A DNA stretch of 64,000 bases from Eleginops maclovinus (Eukaryota; Chordata; Actinopteri; Perciformes; Eleginopidae): assembly GCF_036324505.1 (NCBI RefSeq), contig NC_086357.1, forward strand, positions 27,560,293 to 27,624,292, read 5' to 3'. Positions within the stretch are counted from its first letter, which is position 1; each line of letters begins with the position of its first letter. The position numbers and the translations under genes are program-made. Below the pieces are notes generated by a model, which was not told the origin of the DNA, did not search any database, and was given only the letters and a program-made list of their open reading frames with translations. Shown in pieces: positions 1 through 30,383 of the stretch.

Positions 1-42
1 CTAGAATCCCTGTGTTGCCTCCAGGAGTTTCTCCGGTATAGA

Positions 43-50
43 AAGGATAC
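43..50 (-). other. slc9a7: U12-type 5' splice site of slc9a7 intron 14
   Basis: On the minus strand exon 14 ends ...GATCACAA and the intron begins GTATCCTTTC. This is a perfect match to the minor-spliceosome 5' splice site GTATCCTT. The acceptor lies outside the window. Confidence 0.85.
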
Positions 51-19306
<19,256 letters not shown>

Positions 19307-19476
19307 GATGCTGCGGCTGCTGCTGCTGCTGACAGCCGCTATGAGGATGCCATGTCACTGTGCACGGTGCTCGGAGAGAGGAAACAGATCCAGGGTCTGC
19401 AGACTGCTGCAGGGTCAGCCTTTTAAAGACACACTGCTGCTCTGCAGGAGAGGAAATCACACCGCCGCTCACAGGG

Positions 19477-19488
19477 TGCGCATGCGCA
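19477..19488. promoter_or_regulatory. NRF1-like palindrome upstream of slc9a7
   Basis: TGCGCATGCGCA is a perfect copy of the NRF1 consensus palindrome. It lies 171 bp upstream of the slc9a7 start codon, in the GC-rich part just before an interspersed repeat begins. This makes it the likely core-promoter element. The 5' UTR itself was not resolved. Confidence 0.6.
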
Positions 19489-19502
19489 GTTGTGTAACGA
19501 AG

Positions 19503-20411
19503 TACATTTACTCAAGTACTGTTGTACTTTACTTGAGTATTTCCAATTTATGCTACGTTGTACTTCTACTCGACTACAGTTCAGAAGTAAATAGTGTATG
19601 TTCACTCCACTACAGCAATTTAAATTACTATGATGGTAAATATAATCTCCCTTAAATCAGACTGTAGTTCACCTGCAGTAAATCCAGCAGCTACCCTGCA
19701 GTATACAAAGCCATTCAAACTAGCTGCACCTTTACCAGCTCTGAGAACACTTTAATGATCAATCATTATAAAACATATCAGAGATATTATTCTGAAATGG
19801 ACCAATCAGACAATGACTACTTTTACTGTCGCTACTTTAAGTACATTTAGAGGAGAGTACTTTCTACTTTCACTGGAGGAACATTTAGAATACTTTTACT
19901 GTGACAGAGTATTCCTACACTCTGGTACTTCTACTTTACTCAAGTACAAGACCTGAGTACTTCTACTTTACTCAAGTACAAGACCTGAGTACTTCTACTT
20001 TACTCAAGTACAAGACCTGAGTACTTCTACTTTACTCAAGTACAAGATCTGAGTACTTCTACTTTACTCAAGTACAAGACCTGAGTACTTCTACTTTACT
20101 CAAGTACAAGATCTGAGTACTTCTACTTTACTCAAGTACAAGATCTGAGTACTTCTACTTTATTCAAGTACAAGACCTGAGTACTTCTACTTTACTCAAG
20201 TACAAGACCTGAGTACTTCTACTTTACTCAAGTACAAGATCTGAGTACTTCTACTTTACTCAAGTACAAGATCTGAGTACTTCTACTTTACTCAAGTACA
20301 AGATCTGAGTACTTCTACTTTACTCAAGTACAAGACCTGAGTACTTCTACTTTACTCAAGTACAAGACCTGAGTACTTCTACTTTACTCAAGTACAAGAC
20401 CTGAGTACTTC
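19503..20411 (+). repeat. Teleost interspersed repeat with internal 32-bp minisatellite, copy 2
   Basis: The body at 19503-19924 is the reverse complement of 11741-12130, and about 15 units of the 32-bp repeat follow to 20411. The element begins just 15 bp beyond the NRF1-like site, so it marks the distal border of the slc9a7 promoter. Confidence 0.85.
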
Positions 20412-20522
20412 TTCCACATGCATTGCAACATTCTCCTTCTTCTTACATTATTTTTTATTTATGTGTGTTGCATTGTTGGAGAACCTGCTTTAAGAATGTC
20501 ATTGCAGTAAACCCCTGAGTCA

Positions 20523-20834
20523 TGGCGGGAGAGGACTCTTTAAAGTAGAGACACTACATACTGATATACACCTGAACATCAGCAGGAGAGGACTCTTTAA
20601 AGTAGAGACTACATACTGATATACACCTGAACATCAGCAGGAGAGGACTCTTTAAAGTAGAGACGCTACATACTGATATACACCTGAACATCAGCAGGAG
20701 AGGACTCTTTAAAGTAGAGACGCTACATACTGATATACACCTGAACATCAGCAGGAGAGGACTCTTTAAAGTAGAGACACTACATACTGATATACACCTG
20801 AACATCAGCAGGAGAGGACTCTTTAAAGTAGAGA
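20523..20834 (-). repeat. 57-bp minisatellite, intergenic array (about 5 units)
   Basis: Same unit as the arrays in rp2, plcxd1 and gtpbp6, in the orientation that is sense for slc9a7. It lies 1.2 kb upstream of the slc9a7 start. One unit is 2 bp short (GTAGTCTC instead of GTAGTGTCTC), a variant also found in the plcxd1 array. Confidence 0.95.
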
Positions 20835-20835
20835 G

Positions 20836-23330
20836 TGTATGTCCCCTTAAATGGTATCTTATTATTCTTTATCTTATCTATCTTTTAACTTTTAGTTGAT
20901 TATCTTTTGTATTTTTGATCCGAATCTGAATCTTCAAAGTAGCTATGTTGATCTCATCCCTCTGAGATGAATAAGGTAGAAGGGTGGCATTAAAGGAAAT
21001 ACTTAAGTAAAGAACAAATACTTCAAATGTGTACTTAAGAGCAGTAGCGTTGAGTAAACTCCTTGAATAAACCCTGTACCATACACCTCCCACTGTGCCC
21101 TTTGGTGTTATACAGGCAACATCACGAGGTAACTCAGGGTGAAAAAGGGCTGTACAGGAAGGCCATATCCTCAAAGCATCTCTCACAGATGCATGATGGG
21201 AGATTACCTATTATTAGCATGGTCTATTGGCTTAAGGTGCGAGCTTATCTGCTCCGACATGTAACATGTTGTTGTGTTGTTGTTGAGTGTGATGTAAATA
21301 TGTAATATATGGTGTAAATAAATGAACCTGGTGTGCAAAAGAATAAACACTTGCCTTTTTATTGCATGTTTTTTTACTCTGCACTCTTTTGAGTTATTTC
21401 CCTTTATATTATGAGCATGATATTCATGTTTTTTATTATGTAAGATATGTAATCAAGAAGTTTGCATAAGATGGTTTTTGTGGTATGACACCATCCAGAC
21501 CAGAGGGGTGTGTTCAATGTGTAATGGTGCGTTCATGGCAGGCTGGTAAATTACCCTTTCTCTTTTCTGATCTTTGATGCCAGGTCATTTGTAGTAAAAT
21601 AAGGTACAATTTTATGCTACAGAGGAACATTCTCTACCTTTTACTGCACAATTTGAACCCTTATTTTAACCCTATAAAGACGAGTGTATCATATTTACTA
21701 CATTAACATATATAATAGTGGAAATAAGGGGTAAACCCAAAATTGGAGGACTTTGTCTGGTAATGGTCCATGCCCAAACTGCTAAAACATGCACCTGTTG
21801 TGTTAAATGTACTTGTACGTAGACACAATGTAAATAACGTTGGAGAAAAAGTGGTTTCCAAATATTATTAGAAATATCGTAGCGATCGAACACCCCCTGA
21901 AATGGCATTTTCCCTTTGTTTAAAAAAATAAAGAGGCAGTAAAGCAGTTCCTGTTTGAGAATAAACACAGAACATAAAAACAGTTGTATGTAATGTATAT
22001 GTTAGTGTATCAAATGTGATAGAAAAAAGAAATCAAACCTGTCAATTATTACCAGAAATGGTTTTTGTTTGTATTTTGTCAATTTGAAAAAGAGAGAGAA
22101 TTTTCTGGCTGTTATTTGACGAGTTAACTGGGTTAACATTAACAATTTGATATACAGAATATAATCAAAGTGTATCATAGATTTAAATCAAGATCAACTT
22201 TATTGATTCCTTGGGGAAATTCATAAGCTAGCTGTGAGAATATCTGTCAAAAACAAAACCCATCTACACATAAACAAATGTACTGCAAAGAAGCAAAGCA
22301 GTACTCAGTAAATATACATACCAACACAGATAAGATAAGATATATTGCTAGAGAACATTTACACAATACAATACATCATTTGAAGAGTACAGTTAAATCA
22401 GAATCAGAATCAAGATTACTACCAGGTACATTTACACAGACAGGGAATTTGCTTTGGTGTCATAAATAAGTGTTGATTGTTTATTTGGATGTAGACTTTT
22501 TGATTTGACTAAGATTTTGATTGTATGGTTATTAGCTACTTGTATTGGAGTGTTATTTTATGGTATGAGATCAGATTAGATAAGATGGACCTTTATTGCT
22601 CACCGTAGGGGAACTCAGTCATAGCAGCAACCGAGAGAAACACAGATAGCAGATGGGAGGAAATAAGAATAATATGTAGTCATAGTATGAATAGAAATAA
22701 AAACTATGACATGAGTTATACAGATCTGTTAAAGGGTAACTACATATACATTTGAATGTGCAGGTTTCAAGGTTTTATTGGTCATATGCACAGCATATAC
22801 AGCGTATATGTTGGCAATGAAAATATTATATATCCCATGCTCCTCCAACAACTCAACATACATGGTGCAGATAAGATAATAAAATAGTGCAAAAAGAGAG
22901 AAGAATATTTACAATAACAACACTAAAGATTTGAGGATGTGAAATATATACATATGTGGAATACATTGAGAGTATTTAAACACTTTACTCTGTTGAATGA
23001 GGAGGTATGGACAGATGCATATATTACGTATAGCAGATGTATATGGCGGATATGTATAATATATAGATATGTGTACTATAAACAGATATGTATGGACAGA
23101 TGCATATATTACGTATTAAAGGTAATCATACTTTTACTTGATTTCTAGCATGTTGGACTGAACTTGGAACGGATATATTGTACATCTCTGTTTAGATTTA
23201 TGTTCAATAAAAACGTATTCGAATATGTTCAAATTAAAATCCACCTGCGGAAGTACTTAGTTTTGTCCTCAAACGCCTCATGGGGTTCACGCCTCTCTTA
23301 CATCACCCGTGACTCTATCAGAGCCTCGTG
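20836..23330. other. slc9a7-rp2 intergenic region
   Basis: No gene recognised. A cluster of fragments at about 22190-22900 resembles fish retroelement 3' tails: ACTTTATTGATTCCTTGGGG near 22198, AATCAGAATCAGAATCA near 22397 and similar pieces at 22570 and 22780. The rest is AT-rich. Confidence 0.5.
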
Positions 23331-23366
23331 ATTGGCTGTTCACCCGACTCGGACGGTTGCGATTGG
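23331..23366 (-). promoter_or_regulatory. Two inverted CCAAT boxes of the rp2 promoter
   Basis: ATTGG occurs at 23331-23335 and again at 23362-23366, spaced 31 bp apart and 137-172 bp upstream of the rp2 start codon. Paired CCAAT boxes at this distance fit NF-Y control of a housekeeping promoter. No TATA box was seen. Confidence 0.5.
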
Positions 23367-23502
23367 TTGCGAAACGAAGCAAGAGAAACAGGAACCCCAA
23401 AAAAATAAAAATCTTTTCAACTGAAGAGCTCGTAAGCCTCTTTCACTCTGACATTTTATCGTGTTCTCCTTCGGTACGGGTTACAGAAAAACTCCCACCA
23501 GC

Positions 23503-26500
23503 ATGGGGTGCTTCTTCTCTAAGAAATCCAAAAGGAAGTCCGCGGGAAAAGATGAACGTACACCGACAACAACGACCGTTGAAACTACGACGGTGACAAA
23601 CAGCTCAGTTCCCCTTGGCAACAACAGCGAGGAGCCTCCGAAGCAGTACAGCTGGGACAAGAGAGAGAAGGTGAAGATCTGTTAATTTAACGCTGAATAA
23701 AGTCATAAAGATGAATGAAATGATGTGTTTTGGGACCTGTAAATCTTACCTAACATCACCTAATAAGTGTGAGCCACTTTGCGTCTTTTAGTTTGTGTTA
23801 TTTAGTCGTTTCTATCTAGCTATTTAGAGAACTCACGGGGGTTTCTCAGGTGTATCCGTGCCTATGAACACAGTGAGTTATATTTAGATGGGGAATTAAA
23901 ATGAAACATTGAACCTTTTAACCCTGATATGGGCATTTAATATTTAGGAATATTAATTGGTAGCAGTAGCCTTCAGCTGGGACAAGAGAAAAAAGGTGAA
24001 ACATGACATTTAACGCGAATTAAGTCATATTACTGTATGAAATGATACCTTTTAGCACCTGGAGGTCTGACCTAACAAAACCCAACAAGTGTGAGATGCT
24101 TAACGTCTTTTAGTTGGGTTTATTAACTCGTTTCTGGCTAGCCTTTTAGAGAAAGATATCATACAAGGGATTTGTGTACTGAAAATAGATAATATTTAAC
24201 CCCTTAAATTGGGATTCAAATATAAATATCTAGGAAAATGAATTGATAGCAGTAGCACAGCTGGGGCAAGAGAGCAAAGGTGATAACATGACATTTAACA
24301 CGAATCAAGCCATATAATTCCATCAGAGTATACCTTTTCACACCTGGAAGTCTTACCTAACGTGTGTCCCTTTCTAATTCTTTGTTTTAGTCGTTTCTAG
24401 CTAGCATGCATAACCATAAGCAAATTATAGAAAAAATAACCAAGCAGGCTCAGAAGCAGTAGTCTACATCTGGGGCAAGAAAGATAGGTAATAAAACTGC
24501 AATTTCATGCAGAATATCATCATAACATGAAGGAAAATTATACATGATGGCACCTGGAAGTCTTACCCAACACAAATCTGCAAACCTGTCCCGCTTAACA
24601 TCTTTTAATGCTGCTAGTGCAATTTAAAAGGGTTATGTATACACTTTTAACTTGTTCTTTAAAATGTAGCTGCATTTTGTGGTAAAACATGTCAATATTC
24701 ACGTTAAAATGTTGAATTTAGTGTTTTATATTTCTTACACGATTTTCTGAAGTAGCACATGCTGAGATTCATTGCTAAACATCCACTCAATGCAAGGAAA
24801 ATTAATAAAGTAAATCTTATCTTATGAAGTACAGCCCTTTATATTATACATATAATATTACCTATATAATAAACTGTATAGCACAACCTCAAATTGCTGC
24901 ATTGAGATGAAATAAAGAACATTTACAAGGAAACTGTCTTGTGTGTGAAAATGTAAACGCAGTAAGATAATTAAAATGTGCCTTCCACAGTAATTCAGAG
25001 CTTCTCTGATATTTGATTAAAGTAACAGTACTACCGTGTAAAAATACTCAGTTACAAGTCAAAGTCGTAGTGTGAAATGCAGTAAAACTAAACATCAACA
25101 ACAACATGTAGTTAAACTTTGGAGTCCGGGGCTAATTTAGGGGTGTTCGCACCCTTTAGGTGTGTCTTACTAAACCCCATTAAGAAATGTCTAGCATCTC
25201 CCCGTTATAACCTGACAGTTATTTCTTTAATTGGGACTTACTTTGTGAACATTTTGGACCCAAAATCACACAGAAAGACGTAAAAACCAGATTTTGAAAA
25301 TGATATAATTTATATTACACAAACATGCAAACATTTTGAAAGCTGGAAATATAAACGTGGGATGTCACTATGATAATGTAAAAGTAAAAAATGATTTAGA
25401 GAAGTGTCATAACCTTTACAAATACCAAGTTTATTTTCGGTGTTTGAGGAAGTTTTCAGATCCTTAACTTGAAAAAATAGTAAGAGTGAAAGAGCATTAC
25501 TATAAAACACGGTTGGATAAACTGAGTAAAAAGGAGGAAATATTGAACATTTTTTAAAGAGAAATATAAAGAAATTCTAAAAAACAATCCCCTAAAAATA
25601 CAAGGAAATCGGACTAATTGAATTTAAATATTTTGCACAAGAAAAAAAAGACTATTTCACAAAATGTATTTATTTATTTGAGATGTATTCAACCAGCTGA
25701 AAGGCGTATTAAATAGTAATACAGTCTAATAAAACTTGCATTAGTGTCCTGGTCCAATTAGCCTTTCACTTGATGTGGTAAATGCAAATATACGGCCTAT
25801 ATATTGTCATATACATCGTTTGAAAGCCTTTAAATATGTCATTTAAATTTATTCTGATAGCTGATGAGCTTCTGAATCTGCCTCCATAACAGCGCCAAGC
25901 TCAGCAGCATTTTACAACATCCCCCGGTCTCAAAATATGCAGCGTTTCACGTCAACGGTTGCCTAAGATGCATGCAGCGCATCATCTCATTATGGGATTA
26001 CAACACCGTGCACAGCTGACCGCACACAGCATGACTTATTCAGACAATATAGGCACACTAGGTTGCGGTTCCACTTCTGTTTTTAGGACCCACTTTTTAA
26101 ACTGTGGTTCATCAAACAACACACCAGGCATCAGGCAGCATCCGGTGCAAGTCTTCAATATGACCCGTGCATGGAGAAGATAAAGGATTGTAATGTAGGT
26201 GAAACGTCAAAAAAAGAGAAGCTACGAAAACAAAACTCAAGAAGATTGAAATACAAGCACACGGTTCAAAGAGCGTGTAAAAGAAATGATCCTGAAAGTA
26301 TCATATGTTAAACTTCAAACAGCTTATTTACTCTAACATGAAGAGGATTTAAAGAGTCCTCTCCTGCTGATGTTCAGCTGTATATCAGTATGTAGTGTCT
26401 CTACTTTAAAGAGTCCTCTCCTGCTGATGTTCAGGTGTATATCAGTATGTAGTGTCTCTACTTTAAAGAGTCCTCTCCTGCTGATGTTCAGGTGTATATC

Positions 26501-29500
26501 AGTATGTAGAGTCTCTACTTTAAAGAGTCCTCTCCTGCTGATGTTCAGGTGTATATCAGTATGTAGAGTCTCTACTTTAAAGAGTCCTCTCCTGCTGATG
26601 TTCAGGTGTATATCAGTATGTAGAGTCTCTACTTTAAAGAGTCCTCTCCTGCTGATGTTCAGGTGTATATCAGTATGTAGAGTCTCTACTTTAAAGAGTC
26701 CTCTCCTGCTGATGTTCAGGTGTATATCAGTATGTAGTGTCTTTACTTTAAAGAGTCCTCTCCTGCTGATGTTCAGGTGTATATCAGTATGTAGAGTCTC
26801 TACTTTAAAGAGTCCTCTCCTGCTGATGTTCAGGTGTATATCAGTATGTAGAGTCTCTACTTTAAAGAGTCCTCTCCTGCTGATGTTCAGGTGTATATCA
26901 GTATGTAGCGTCTCTACTTTAAAGAGTCCTCTCCTGCTGATGTTCAGGTGTATATCAGTATGTAGAGTCTCTACTTTAAAGAGTCCTCTCCTGCTGATGT
27001 TCAGGTGTATATCAGTATGTAGAGTCTCTACTTTAAAGAGTCCTCTCCTGCTGATGTTCAGGTGTATATCAGTATGTAGTGTCTCTACTTTAAAGAGTCC
27101 TCTCCTGCTGATGTTCAGGTGTATATCAGTATGTAGTGTCTTTACTTTAAAGAGTCCTCTCCTGCTGATGTTCAGGTGTATATCAGTATGTAGTGTCTCT
27201 ACTTTAAAGAGTCCTCTCCTGCTGATGTTCAGGTGTATATCAGTATGTAGAGTCTCTACTTTAAAGAGTCCTCTCCTGTTGATGTTCAGGTGTATATCAG
27301 TGTGTAGTGTCTCTACTTTACCCCCCCCTCTCTGCTCAGGTTGACCCCAAAGACTACATGCTGTCGGGGCTGAAGGACGTGACGGTGGGACGACTGCCGG
27401 GCAAACTGAACGGCCAGCAGTTTGTGATCCAGGACTGCGAGAACTGCAACATCTACGTGTTCGACCACGCGGCCACCATCACCATCGACGACTGCGTGAA
27501 CTGCCGCATCGTATTGGGCCCCATCAAGGGCAGCGTGTTCTTCAGGGACTGCAAGGACATCAAGTGCGTGGTGGCCTGCCAGCAGTTCCGCACGCGGGAT
27601 TGTAAAAAGATGGAGGTGTTCCTGTGCTGCGCCACACAGCCCATCATCGAGTCGTCCACGGGGATGAAGTTCGGCTGCTTCCAGTACTTCTACCCCGAGC
27701 TCGCCTTCCACTTCAAGGACTCCGGCCTCAGCATCTTCAACAACAACTGGAGCAACATCCACGACTTCACGCCCGTCTCCGGGGAGAACAACTGGAGCCT
27801 GCTGCCGGAGGCGTCCAAGGTCCTGGATTTTGTGCCCATCCCGGACCCAGAGTCTGAATTCAAGTCGGTTCGGATCTCCGGCGACCCTGAACGCAGCATC
27901 GTGCCTCTGACAAAGGGAGGCCGGCGTAAGGACAGCGATGAATCCTGCCTCTTTGTCTTCTTCGCCGGGGAATACACCACCGCCAACGCCCGCAAGCTCA
28001 TCGACGAGGTGAGAGAATACCCAGCAGAGGAGGCTCAGTTTGAAGGGATAGCTCTGGGTTTCATAAAGCACTTCCCTTCAGTCAGGAGATGCATTAGTAC
28101 CCACAGACAGGACGACCAGCAGGGAGCTAAGCAACGTCCTGCTGTGGATGTAATTTAGATATTTACTAAAGAATGTAGAATATTAAAACTGTTTCATGTT
28201 TTTGCGATTTTATTATGTATGTCATAATATATTATGCAATATTTATTTATTATTACATCTTTTTATGACATTTTTCCCTGAAATTGTTATAGATTTTCTG
28301 GAGAATTTTGAGAACATTTTAACTTAAATTAATGACAATTTTAATATTTTTTTTGTGACATTTTTATACATTTTTAATGCCCTTTTTTAAATAAAATATA
28401 ATTTAATTATGTGACTCAGTTGATGCTTTAAAACACCAAAGATACACAACTTACCGTAAAGAGACCGCAGCTTCTTCCTTTTTCCACAACGTCAAATGAC
28501 TTCTTTATTTTTAAATAGCGTCTGGTAGCCGTCACAGGAAGGGAAATCTGAATCATAAATCTGTTATTCATTCCACAGCGGGGAAATACTCAGTGCTACA
28601 GATTGAAAGTAGGCCCAAAAAGCTCAAAGTATTCAAGTGCTAAAAGTATGTTAAATTAGGGGATCCATGAAAGAAGGACTGCAAGGTAAAACAGTGAAGA
28701 TATTTTACGGTTCACATTAACTGGTTTTGTTCATTTAGCTGGTTGTAATTGGACCACAGAACTAAATTGTGAGCTTCCTGCTGTTTCTGCAAGCTGCATC
28801 TCCTGGAGTTATACACTGACTGTGAAGGAGTTTCTCATAACCCTGATTTATAAACACACACACTCTCACTCTCACTAGATATGAAGAGCTAAACAAATAG
28901 AGAGCATGTTTATGGTAGGTGAATGGAAACAGGGTGGTGTTATCAGAGTTTAGCTGCTGATAATCAACTGATAAGATCTGGTGCACTCGGCCACTGCTTT
29001 GAAAGGGGACGGAAGTAATTGAAATAAAATAAAGGCAGCGTTCCCCAGCACAGCCTGTAGGGTTCTATACAAGGAACAGCAGGTTCACAAAGAATACGAT
29101 AGAATGTTAAAGCAGATTTAAGTTTACTTTATGGTCATTAAAAGGTTTGTGAGAATCCGGTTTATTGCCAAGTATCAAACATGAAATTGCTTTGGTGTGT
29201 TATGGTGCACACATAATCACAGTAAGAGGAATTAAGTTGTAAAATAAAGGAGCAAATAAAGTATCAATATAAAGTCTAATGTTGACAAGAGAAGTCAAGG
29301 AGAAGTGGGCTGCCATATGTACGGCGCCCGGGGAGCAGTGTAGGGAGCGGTGCCTTGCTCAGGGACACCACGGTAGCACTTGGTCTTTCGGGGACTTGAA
29401 CTGGTGACCTTCCAGTTCCTAGGCCAAGCCCCTAACCACCGCTTCGCCACCATATGCAAAAAACGTGCAAATAAAATACAGATTCTGATTTTCTCTGAAT

Positions 29501-30194
29501 GTCTATTAATTGATTATTTTTGAGTTTATAATAAAATAAAAAGACTTGAAGGAACTATTAGAATATATTTTCACTGTGTTTCTCCTGACTTTGAGCTTCT
29601 CCTCCTCTGTATCTGAAATGTAAAGCCTGCTGTTTTGCTGCTGTAGAATTCCTGTGATGTTTGTGTTGCTGCCAGCGAAATGCATCCATCCCTGAAGCCT
29701 GTGATCCAGTTCCTCTCCTCTGAGCAAACCCCTGCAGGTCTCTTTAAGTCGTTCTCTGCAATCCTCTGATTTATATTAAATATCTTTCACCTTCTCGTTC
29801 CCTCAGCTGACGGCTAAAGGCTTCGTGCTGGTCCAGACCAAGGAGGTGTCAATGAGACCTGAGGACGTGAAGAGGGTTTTCCAGAACAGCGCCGACGAGC
29901 TGGTGGACTGGATCACCAAAGGTACGGCCGCTCAATTTATAGACATTTCATCCCAAACGCAACAGAGACGACATCCAAATTGCACGATCACTGTCATTTC
30001 TAAAGGCTAAATATGAGATAGAATAACGTACGGTGGTGCTAGAGGGAGTTATTAATGTACTGATACTACATGTTCCCTGTTATTGTTCTATTGAACTGTT
30101 TTTAACCTTTTTTAAAAATATTTTATGCATTATATGGTGTCCTTTGGGGCTTTGAAATATAATTTATTATTATTATTACTTACATTATTATTAC

Positions 30195-30257
<63 letters not shown>

Positions 30258-30260
30258 TTA

Positions 30261-30344
<84 letters not shown>

Positions 30345-30347
30345 TTA

Positions 30348-30383
<36 letters not shown>

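Noticed and set aside
26370..27344. 324-codon open frame of 19-residue repeats ([19 protein letters not shown] unit), with matching frames at 52080-52575 and 60696-61340
   Set aside because: The frame is open only because the DNA unit is 57 bp (a multiple of 3) without a stop. It lies within introns of rp2, plcxd1 and gtpbp6, shows no promoter or conserved start, and varies at DNA level without a coding bias.
27313..28071. 252-codon minus-strand frame opposite rp2 exon 2
   Set aside because: Antisense shadow of a GC-rich conserved exon whose plus-strand protein is unmistakable.
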